This document shows, one piece after another, positions 55,189 through 64,000 of a stretch of DNA of 64,000 bases (position 1 is the stretch's first letter; every line of letters starts with the position of its first letter). This DNA is from Cricetomys ansorgei (Eukaryota; Chordata; Mammalia; Rodentia; Nesomyidae). The stretch covers positions 19,192,001 to 19,256,000 of the forward strand of contig JAMJFZ010001815.1 in NCBI GenBank assembly GCA_026225945.1. The letters are read 5' to 3'. The translations under genes were made by a program, and so were the position numbers. The notes below the pieces were generated by a model that saw only the letters and a program-made list of their open reading frames with translations, did not search any database and had not been told where the DNA came from.

Positions 55189-55734
55189 AAAATCAACATG
55201 TATTAGTAGCTTTTCTTATGATAATAATGAACTTGCCAAGAAAGAAAACAGGACACAAGCACATTCACAATGGCCTAAAAATATAAGGAGGCAGAAACCT
55301 CTTTAATGAAAGCTTTAAGCTACTGCAGGAAAAAAACTGGAGAAAACGCTAGAAGAAGTAGAGACTTTGAATATTTGAGGGTCGGGAGAATTAGTACTTT
55401 GAAAATAGCTATATTACTGAGAAGCAATCTACAGACTCAACACAATTCCCACAAAAATGACATTATTCACAGCAATAAGGAAAAAACACCAAAACAAACA
55501 ATGCTTAAATTCATTATGGAGGCACAGAAGACTCTGAATAGTGAGAACGAATCAGAAGGAAAAATGTGGCTGGCGTCATTAACACTGGACCTCAAATTGT
55601 ACTGCAGAGAAAAGGACAGCAAAGTCTTGGTACCAAACGAGACATGCGAACCAATGGAAATGGGTACCTAGAAATGATTTCACTAAGCCCAGCCACCAAT
55701 ATTTGACACAGATGTAAAGTACATGGAAAGAAAG

Positions 55735-55913
55735 AGGCAGGTTAGAGAGACGTCTCAGTGGTTAGGACTGCACGCACAGCTGCCTGTAATTTTATCTCCA
55801 TGAACTCCCATGCCTTTGGCCTCCACAGGCAACTGCACTCACATGCAAATACCACCCGGCCTCCCCAGACATACACGTAACTAAAAAATAATAAAAATCT
55901 ATTAAAGAAAGAA
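55735..55913 (+). mobile_element. B2 SINE inside the L1
   Basis: GTTAGAGAGACGTCTCAGTG head, GAACTCCCATGCCTTTGGCC, and an A/T-rich tail ATAATAAAAATC. Confidence 0.85.
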
Positions 55914-56407
55914 TCGATGTTGGAGATTCACCTGTAGAAGAATGACACTAGAATCGTATGTGTCTCCCTGCACCAAAATTTGATGGATCAAATACCTTAA
56001 CACAAAAAATGAAACACTGGAACTGTTAGGTTAAAACATAGGGAAAATATTTCACCATATTGGCACAGGCAAAGAATTTCTTTGAAAAGACTCCAGTCAC
56101 TCACAAAACAGCGAGAATTGACAAATGAGATCACATGAAATCCAAAAGCTTCTGCACAGTGAAAAATACAGCCAGCAGGACAAAGATACTGCCTACAGAA
56201 TGGGAGAAAAATCTTTGTCAGCTGTACACCTGACAAGGGACTAATATCTGTAAAGGCCTAAAAACATTAAACGTCAAAACAATTCATCTAATCCATAAGT
56301 GGGAAAATAAATAGAACTGGTAATTCTCAAAAGCAGAAACAATTAATACAAGAGACAAGTGTTTAACATCTTTAGCCAAGAGGGAAATGAAAGACCAGAA
56401 CTAAACT

Positions 56408-56584
56408 GAGAGCCAGGCATGGTGGCACAGGTCTTTAGTACCAACATTTGAGGGGGCAGAGGCAGGTGGATCTCTGAGAGTTTGAGGCCAGCATGGTCTG
56501 CAGAATGAGTTCCATACTAGCTAAGGCTACATAGTGAGAGCATGCCTATAAATAAATAAATAAACAAATAAACAAACAAATAGA
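56408..56584 (+). mobile_element. B1 SINE inside the L1
   Basis: AGCCAGGCATGGTGGCACAG, AGAGGCAGGTGGATCTCTGA, CTACATAGTGAGAGCATGCC; tail turned into (AAAT)n/(AAAC)n. Confidence 0.9.
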
Positions 56585-56745
56585 ATTTAAAACTTCACTG
56601 AGCTCACATCTCACAACAGTTATGGTAATCTCAAACAAGGGGGATGGTAGCAAGAAAGTGGAGGTTAAAAATGAAACCCTCATATACTGTTAGTGAGGAT
56701 TTAAATTAATCTAGCAACTAGAGAAATCAGTATAAAGATTCCTCT

Positions 56746-56763
56746 TCACCACGGTGGGCACCA
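56746..56763 (-). other. Primer-binding-site remnant, tRNA-Lys type
   Basis: Two bases past the LTR end, the minus strand reads TGGTGCCCACCGTGGTGA; this matches 15 of 18 bases of the tRNA-Lys(1,2)-type PBS used by class II (ERVK) retroviruses, as remembered. Confidence 0.65.
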
Positions 56764-56765
56764 GC

Positions 56766-57289
56766 TGTGGGTCTGTGTTGCCTGGGTCCCCGGAGGCAGT
56801 GTCAGTGCGAACAGCTCAGTTTACTGAAGCAAGGGGAGTGGCATATATAGGGAAGAGAGGAAGGGGGGGTGTCTTATGTGGTGATAAGTCATTGGCTAGG
56901 GCAGTGACACCAGGAGAGCTCTGTTTGCATGCGGGGGGCTCACAACCAGACATGGGTGGTCCTGTGTTATTGGCTGGGGCCAAAGTCTCAAGGAAGCCTC
57001 CTTTGCGTAAGCAGAGGTCTCAAAGGGATCAGGGGAAGAGACCTTATAAGGTCATACAGGGAGAGAAGTCCAGGGATCCTCCAGCTGCAGAGGTCAAATA
57101 AACACTAACCTTGGAGAGGCAAGATCTTACCAGTGACTACTGACCTAAGGCATGTCAGCACCTGAGGGAGCTTTGCTAGCTGTTAGAGTGGGGAAAGGGG
57201 ACCAGCCAAACATCTTAGGCTCTCAGGGTGAGAAAATCTGGGTTTCAAGGCATACTTTAACCCCCTCTTAGCTCTAGGCCAGCCCCACA
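56766..57289 (-). mobile_element. ERVK-like LTR
   Basis: 524 bp with inverted ends TGTGGG/CCCACA, a TATATA-containing promoter-like block and an ATAAAC/AGTAAACT poly(A)-like region in minus orientation. It is flanked on both sides by L1 ORF2 sequence. No viral genes accompany it. Confidence 0.7.
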
Positions 57290-58164
57290 CCTACCCTACT
57301 GGCCAGCTATACAGCCCCTGGACACATACCTGCACATCCTACTACTTACAGTCCTAAGATATTCAGTCAGATCAGATGCAGACCAACAGATGCATGGATA
57401 TTAAACAATGTGAGATAGACACACAGTGTAGTTCTATCAGTCATCAAGAATACAACCTTCATGTCATTTGCAGGAAAATGAGTGAAGCTAGAGATCATCA
57501 CGTTAAGGACAGTAAGCCAGACTCAGAACTACAAATAGCACAGGTTTTTTCTCACACAGGAACTCTAGATTTACAAATATATTAAAAACACAGGCATAGA
57601 CAACTGTCAAGACCCTAAAGGTCTCTGTATAGATTGTGAGAAAATTGGGGTGGGAAGACACTGTCAGGGGAGAGATCCATAGTTTGACTAGGCATAGTAT
57701 AGAGATTTGGGAGACATAACAAACTGATGTTCTACAATGACAACATTTGTAAAAAAAAAAAAACTTGGCCCGATCATCCTGGATTGACGTGATCCAGAAC
57801 CACCGAGGAAACACACCTGGGAGGGATCTTCTTGATTATGTTATCCTCAACAAGTCTGCAGGATGACCTTGAATTACTGAAGTGGGAAGAGCCCCCTGGA
57901 CGTGGGTAGCACCGTTCCTTGTGCTGTAGGGGAGGACTCCACAAAAGGGTCAAAATTTCCTGAGCTGAGCGCTCATCCCCTCCTCTTCCCTCACAGCGGG
58001 TGCTATGTGATCAGCTGCCTTGTGCTCTTGCTGCTGTGATTTCCCTGCCTTGTTCGACTGGAACTATGAACCACTGCAAACCCTCTTTAAGCTGCTTTTG
58101 CTGTGTATTTTATGTAGGCAATCAGGAAAGCAACTTAATGTGGATATGTAACTAAATGTCCCCA

Positions 58165-58250
58165 AATACATATACACATATACACATACACACATACATA
58201 TGCATGTGTATATAGGTATGTGTGTGTGTGTATGTATGCATGTATATATT
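58165..58250. repeat. (CATA)/(TATG) microsatellite
   Basis: CATA units followed by GTATGTGTG units. Confidence 0.8.
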
Positions 58251-58849
58251 TGAATGACAGGACTTAAAGGAACAGGGACTATTTGTGGGGGGCATAAGGG
58301 CACCAGTGGGAGGTTGTAAAAAACAAGGGAAAATAATGAGATATGAATAGGAGTAAAGTACAAAGACATACATGATTGACAATGTCATTATAAAATTCAT
58401 TATTATGCATGCTAATTTTTAAAAAATTATAAGTGACAATAAAAATGATTATAAATTCAGAAATATTTTCATGAAAAGAAGAAAAATGATTTACCAGGAG
58501 AGCGTTTCGAATGCAATTGCAATGCAAGTCATGCCATGAGAGCAATTAGAATCCCATTAGCCCAGCATTCCAATTCTATTTATTATTAACAACCCACCTT
58601 GTTCTAAAAAGATTTAAGGGTGTGGAGCATCTCAGGCAATGAAAGTCTTATTGTTCTCCCTCAAATGTGAAATGACTATTTTTACAGTTTCTGTTACTTT
58701 CATACTAAATCATTTACAATTACCTTGTGGTAGCTCGTATCAACTTTTATGATAATTATTTTAAAAAGTTCCACTGCAGCACAGGGCACAGGTCTTTCTT
58801 CCAGGACCTCTCACAGAAGCAGGGGAGGGTCCTTTTTCATCTCACTTTG

Positions 58850-59700
58850 ATACAGGTCTGAATATCTCTAGGACTGATTCAATATGGCTTTTTAAGTTCT
58901 TCCCCTTTCTTTTGCTGTCTGTGGATATCTATTTGCTGTAAATATACCTTATTGGTAGAACTGTATCACCTTTGAACCTTTGTCCCTCCAAAAAGTTGGT
59001 TGTACACAACTGTGTGAGTTTTTCTAGTTTTGCTTCTAGAACAGTGGTTCTCAACCTGTGGGTCATGACCCTTTTGGGGGCTGAACAAACCCTTCCCAGG
59101 GGTTGCCTAGGACTGTCTGCATACCAGATATTTGCATTATGATTTATAACAGCAGCAAAGTTTCAGTTATGGCGTAGTAATGATATTAATTTTATGGTTG
59201 GTTGTCATCGCAACATGAGGAACTGTTATTAAAGGGTCACAGTGTTAGGGAGACTGAGAACCACTGTTTCAGAAGCTCTTCTCAGAACCACTGTCTGTCC
59301 ATATCTACCTTGGGGACCAAGGCATGTGGTTCTGGTCCATGGAAGCTTTGTAAATCCCTAACCGGGGGTGTTGGTCCCCTGACAGTCTCCTTCACTTTTG
59401 AAATGATTCCTACTGTTCTGTGTCCTTTGCATTTCCAAATGAAGTTCACATTTTGTCAGTTTCAGTGTTGACTGAGCCAGGATACAACTGACACACAGAT
59501 TTGGTGAGAATGGCACCTTCACCATGATGATCTTCCCCAGGCACATGACCACTCTCCCCCTCCATTCAGCCTTTTCTTGACTCAGCTCTTTATTGGCCCT
59601 CAGAACTATTTCAGTGATCTAAGTCCTGAATCAGTAATAATGAATCCCAGGTAATCTATTTAATATATTCCCATCCCTGGTCTTCTCTAGAGTTAGGTCA
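58850..59700 (-). mobile_element. Possible antisense L1 3' fragment (outside URR1)
   Basis: GGTGAGAATGGCACCTTCAC, then TTATTGGCCCTCAGAACTAT and TTTCAGTGATCTAAG follow antisense L1 ORF2 wording weakly. The URR1 lies within it. Confidence 0.35.
59042..59266 (+). mobile_element. URR1 (hAT-Charlie, non-autonomous)
   Basis: Ends CAGTGGTTCTCAACCTGTGG and GAGACTGAGAACCACTG are inverted repeats. Imperfect 8-bp target duplications TTCTAGAA and TTTCAGAA (6/8). Opposite orientation to the copy at 47.9 kb. Confidence 0.92.
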
Positions 59701-59722
59701 AAAATTGGAGACCATTTACTAA

Positions 59723-59764
59723 CACACACACACACACACACAAACACACATACACACACACACA
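59723..59764. repeat. (CA)n microsatellite
   Basis: ACACAC with two interruptions. Confidence 0.88.
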
Positions 59765-59988
59765 GCTCAGTTTGCTACACATGTGTTATTTTCATTCACA
59801 GAATGCTTTATATCTTTAAGACACTAAAAATAGTACCTTGTGTTTTGCGGGGGAGGGTATTTAATCCCCGATCATTCCCTTCCACCCCAAGAGTACTAAA
59901 GTTCAAATCTGTGAAAGACTAGTAAGCAGACCCACCATAGACTTCTATGTACTTTAAATTTTTCCTTAACAATTATATTTCTATTTTT

Positions 59989-59989
<1 letters not shown>

Positions 59990-60029
<40 letters not shown>

Positions 60030-60208
60030 CATGTGCATAGTACATGCATCTGAGTGCAGACGTCTGTGGAGGCCAGAAGAGGGAGTTGGGTCCTTTGGAA
60101 CTGAACTTTCAGGCCACTGGGAACAGTGCACTATGAGTGCTGGGGACTGAATGTGGGTCCTCTGCAAGAACAGTGTGCGCTCTTAGTCTCTGAGCTGTCA
60201 CTGTAGTT
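59990..60208 (-). mobile_element. B2 SINE, antisense, with (GT)n tail
   Basis: (GT)n at 59990-60026, GTGGAGGCCAGAAGAGGGAG, TGGGTCCTCTGCAAGAACAG, and reversed head with CTCTGAGCTGTCACTGTAG. Confidence 0.87.
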
Positions 60209-60379
60209 TGTCTGTGCTCTCTTGGTAGTACATGAAGCTGTGCTCTACATTCAACATGCCAAACAATCCCTGACAAATTGTCCATGCCATGTACACATTT
60301 AAATGTGGGCCCAGGAAGTTGTGCGGAACAGAGTCACAATCAAAGAGGAAGGACAATGGAAATAGAAGGCAAAAATGTT

Positions 60380-60545
60380 TTTGAGGTGCCAGTGAGAAGG
60401 CTCAGTGGGTTTGAGGGGCCTGTGTGCAGGCCTGACCACTAGAGTTTGAACCTCAGATCCCACAAGGTGGCAGTAGAGAGCAGACTCCTAAGAGCTGTCC
60501 TCTGGGTTCTGGTGGCAGTTGCAACAGATACAAAGAAACACAGTT
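60380..60545 (+). mobile_element. B2/B3-type SINE
   Basis: GTGCCAGTGAGAAGGCTCAG, TTTGAACCTCAGATCCCACA, GAGCTGTCCTCTGGGTTCTG. Confidence 0.7.
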
Positions 60546-60607
60546 AAATACAATTGATGAGCAAAAAATGTGTCTAAAACATAAAATGAGAAACTGTCAC
60601 AAAAATA

Positions 60608-60837
60608 AGCTAGGCCTAGGGGAATGGCACAGTTTCTGCGTAAGTGTGAGGAGCAGAGTTTGCATCTCCAGAATCCATGCAAATGATCAAGGTGGCACCT
60701 GTCTGTAATTGCAGTGCTGTTATGGCAAGACGAGAGTTGGAGACAGAATCTCCAGAATATTGTTAGGCAGCTAGCAAATAAGAGAGCCTGTCTTGAATAA
60801 TGTAGAAGGCAAGACTAGCATTTGTGGCTGTCCTCTG

Positions 60838-60845
<8 letters not shown>
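60608..60845 (+). mobile_element. B3-type SINE running into a microsatellite
   Basis: GGAATGGCACAGTTTCTGCG head, GGTGGCACCTGTCTGTAATT, GTGGCTGTCCTCTGATCTAC; its (CA)n tail is the start of the large microsatellite. Confidence 0.7.
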
Positions 60846-60880
<35 letters not shown>

Positions 60881-60978
60881 GGAGGGAGGGAAGACAGGAG
60901 GGAGGGAGAGAAAAGGGGAGAGAGAAGAGAGAAAAGAGAGAGAGAGCATGAGAGAGAGACAGACAGAGACAGAGAGAC

Positions 60979-61038
<60 letters not shown>

Positions 61039-61095
61039 GGAGAGAGGGAGGGAGGGAGGGAGGGAGGGAGGGAGGGAGGGAGGGAGGAGGGGTGG
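60842..61095. repeat. (CA)-(GA)-(GGGA) compound microsatellite
   Basis: About 250 bp: (CA)n 60842-60878, purine GA/GACAGA to about 61030, then (GGGA)n to about 61090. Long Arg/Glu, Ser/Leu and Thr/His frames here are artefacts. Confidence 0.93.
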
Positions 61096-64000
61096 CGAAT
61101 AGCCTACAAGTATGGGATGGCAGGAAGGGAACAACTGAGTGTGGCCATAGAATTTAAGCTGGCTTTTCATTTAAAGTAGGCCATGAAAGGATTCTGCCCA
61201 CAAAATAAAAACTACCCTGGGGACAGTTCAGACTTAACACTGCTGATGTTAAGAAGGCAGGATGCTGAGGTGATGGGCAGGGCCATAGAAAGCCAGGTAG
61301 GTGATGCTACAGGATGATGTTTGCAAGTATGTTAGGCAAGACTGTCATTTAATAGTTAAAATGCTGAACGGGTCCAGAAGCCCTCATGTTCTGGCAGCGC
61401 ATTGAGATTCAATGGGGAAGGCACTGTCGCAAAATCAGATACTCAGTTCTCCCATACAGTACCACTGTCCTCTAAAGAGCATGGACACTTCAAAGGAACA
61501 CAGCACGGCTATTTACAGGGCTTCTTCATTCTCCCTGGGATCTAACCTTTGTCTGCGTCCTTCCACTCAGCCCACACTCCGTAAGGGATTCCTTGGCTGC
61601 AGCTTGACTCAGATGGGACAGATGAGAGAGACGATTATTACTGCAGGTACGAGCACCCTGTGATAACTAAACTATTCCCCATGTTTTAAAGCTTTGTTAC
61701 TTTTCTAATGCAAAAGAGTATTTATGTAACAGTAACAACTTCAGGTTCCTGAATTTGTGTTCCAGTCTCACACAGAAATAAAGCTAGGAGCATGAAGGGG
61801 AAGGAGTTACAATATTGTGAGCAGGGCTGGTCCCCAAAGGCACTGTCTTCCCATTTTACTCAATACGAATGTAATATTCTGTCAGCTAATCCTCCTGCCA
61901 CAGCTTTCAATTAAATGGACAGAGAGGGCAGGGTTTGAATAGCAATGTTACACAGCTAAATCTACATCCAGAGTAATTCCCACACCTTCAATGTTTATCA
62001 CGGACATAAAAGATATAATTGGCATTTCTGAACGGTTTTTTTCCCCAAGCAATTATAATAGTTTACTATAAGAAGAGTTACATGAATACGGTGGACCTCT
62101 TAAATGTGTTTTTATCTTTTGTATTTTCTTTTATTGAAAATAATATTTAAAAATAAAGTAAAAAGAAAATCCTTTATTGAAAATTAATTTCATACGATAT
62201 ATCCTGCTTAAAGTTTCCCCTCCCTCTACTCCTCGCAGTTACTCACCACCTCCCTCCCAGATCCATCCCCTTTCTGTCTCTCCTTAGAAACCATTCATCT
62301 AAGAGATGACGATAATATAATAGTATTGGATAGTGTAGTATAAATCAAACTCCAGGCAGATGATGTGTAAACCAAACCAACCAAAGAAACAAAAAACAGT
62401 AATGCCGTTTTATTGTATCAGTGTCTCCTCTAGGGAAAGAGGGAGGGCGCCCCCTATGCAAGCCATGATGGCTGGCTCTTAACAATATCCAACTCGTGTA
62501 TCACGAAGGCATCCATCTGTCTTTCCACAGCTTTAAACTGTGACTTTCTGGTCCCTCCCAGGGCAATGGCTACTGGGCACCCTCAGGAATTGGAACACTT
62601 CAACTAGCTACTACTAATCTCAATGCTTTTCATTCCATATGATGTCCTCTGCATTACTTTACGAATTGTGGATTTTTTTTGGCCTATTTTTAATTTCCAT
62701 ATTGTGCCATTTCCACATTGTGAACTTTGGAGGTGTATAAGCAAATTTCTCTGAGGTTCTAAAAATGCCAGAAGGTAGAAATGTCCTTAAGACTACATTC
62801 TCAGCCTTTCTCCTGTCTCACTGGGTAGAAGACCAAGTCTATGTCTTCAATACCTCTTTAATATTTACCATATATTTGCATGTGCCTAGCCCTGGACAAA
62901 GGAGCCAAGGTCCTCACCATCACAAAGGCAAAATTCTAAGAGAGAAAAAGCACTCATACAACTCACTGCAAAATTAGTCATGTGTTTTTCTGGCTAAGGT
63001 TATAAAGGGGATGGTGTCTGAGAGACTGTTGTAGAAAGTCTGACCTAGTCTGTCAGCAAGAGCTGAGCCTAAAGCATGAACAGTATGAATCAGTAAGAAT
63101 CTTCTGGGAATTCTGAAAGAGACATTTCGCCGTGTTCCCACTGTGTGCTTTCATGAAAGATTGGCTGAACACGATGGCCTTAGGGGCTTCATTTCTCACA
63201 ACTGGAGCTGAGAATTTACAGACTGGCAGGTGGAAGCTCAAACGTTCCACGTAGTAATGGAGGCATGCAGGAGATATCATTTTGAACTGTACGTAGTTTG
63301 ATGCAGATAGATATGGTTATATGAAGATGTAGCAGAAATCTATATCCACACCAGTCATACACACAGATTTTCCTTATGCTATAAGCAGAGGTCTTAGAGG
63401 CAATGATATTCCAGTAGCTAGGAGCACAATTAGAATACAGATCTTGTTCTTATACCATCTTCTAATAAAAGGAACTATATTTACTTAAATATACAGCTGG
63501 TTTTAGGCCTAGGTAAGAAAGACGCAAAATTTCTCTGAGGTGCCTTGTCACTCCAGAAAGCAAGGAAGAACTCAGAAACAAAACAAAACAAAACCCCAAA
63601 TCTCCCACCCATGAGTCAGGGATATAAGAGGCATAGAGAGGTCAGTTGAAAATTTCACCTGCCAAAGCTAGAAAAACGTGAATAGAGAAATTGATCACAA
63701 CCCAAGGTGTAAAAAAAAAAAAACAAAAAAACTATGAATCTAAATTAACATAAATAAATAAATGGAGGAATCTTAAGTAGATCATAACTCTCTACTTCTT
63801 ATGTGTGTGCTGTGCCTAAAGACGGTCTTCCAAAGAGTCCAGTATGGAAGAGGGGATTGGGGTAGACCTACTTCTACAGGAAAGGAGGCTGCTAAGTCCT
63901 GTCTTGGATACATCATCATCAATAAACTACATGGATCATATATGCCCTTTATAGGATATGGTAAGTCTGGCCCTTTACAGCTGAGGTAGTTTCTAATGCC

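Larger units (their letters stand above)
50995..57763 (+). pseudogene. 5'-truncated degenerate L1 with five nested insertions
   Basis: L1 landmarks run in order: ORF1 C-terminal end at 51007-51201 (peptide ...AREKRQLTYKGKF..TTDLLAEALTA), endonuclease-like 51570-51970, mid-ORF2 52352-53448 with RT-region sequence, ORF2 resumed at 55189-55734 and 55914-56407, terminal part 56585-56745 and 57290-57600, then a 3'UTR-like stretch ending in a 13-A tail at 57751-57763. All frames are broken. It is antisense to B3GAT2. Confidence 0.75.
50313..64000 (-). other. B3gat2: B3GAT2 intron 1 (continues off-window)
   Basis: The upstream coding exon, with the signal anchor and the DDD-containing catalytic core, is not found, so this is read as intron. 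It holds the nested L1 complex (51.0-57.76 kb), URR1, B2/B3 SINEs and a large microsatellite. From 61.1 to 64.0 kb I see no named repeat apart from A-rich runs (63.58 and 63.71 kb). Confidence 0.75.

Noticed and set aside
56754..57101. 115-codon plus-strand ORF
   Set aside because: It is the antisense of an LTR; no coding function expected.
60763..61170. 135-codon minus and 111-codon plus ORFs
   Set aside because: Poly Ser/Leu/Pro and Arg/Glu frames are translations of the microsatellite.
1..64000. CRISPR arrays, prophage or bacterial operons
   Set aside because: No regular repeat-spacer pattern, ribosome-binding sites or dense same-strand ORFs; gene structure is vertebrate throughout.

Overview
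The window is mammalian nuclear DNA from a muroid rodent. The evidence is two recognisable vertebrate genes split by canonical GT-AG introns, embedded in a repeat landscape of B1, B2, B3/B4 and ID SINEs, MT/ORR1-type MaLR LTRs, URR1 hAT elements and L1. The species cannot be fixed from sequence alone. There is no bacterial, plasmid or phage content, no CRISPR array and no operon; most long open frames in any reading frame are chance ORFs in introns or repeats.

Region 1-21.7 kb (+ strand) is the 3' part of SMAP1, an ArfGAP of clathrin-coated vesicle traffic. Six coding exons are resolved to the base (4045-4125, 12994-13084, 15045-15172, 17804-17969, 18753-19060, 20764-20898). They encode the C-terminal 302 residues; the ArfGAP domain lies upstream of the window. 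The introns hold old SINEs, MIR, L1 and MaLR relics.

Region 21.7-64 kb (- strand) is the 3' part of B3GAT2, a Golgi beta-1,3-glucuronyltransferase of the HNK-1 pathway. Three coding exons are resolved (50168-50312, 22292-22440, 22124-22210). They give the last 126 residues of the GT43 catalytic domain. The large first coding exon is not seen, so 50.3-64 kb is read as intron. The two genes converge tail to tail with 1.2 kb between stop codons, and candidate poly(A) signals of both strands lie within about 45 bp of each other near 21.7 kb.

The 27.7-kb and >13.7-kb B3GAT2 introns are dominated by nested retroelements: an L1 at 26.1-28.7 kb broken by a B1, a B3 and an ORR1 LTR; an antisense L1 at 29.3-31.6 kb; and, most strikingly, a 5'-truncated L1 spanning 51.0-57.76 kb that is split by a MaLR solo LTR, a complete LTR-internal-LTR MaLR element, a B2, a B1 and an ERVK LTR with an adjacent primer-binding-site remnant. 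Two local duplications of unknown family, an AGTCAG-rich LTR-like block, a triple GC-box tandem repeat and several large microsatellites remain only partly explained. I found no convincing undescribed functional system; the best leads are structural.
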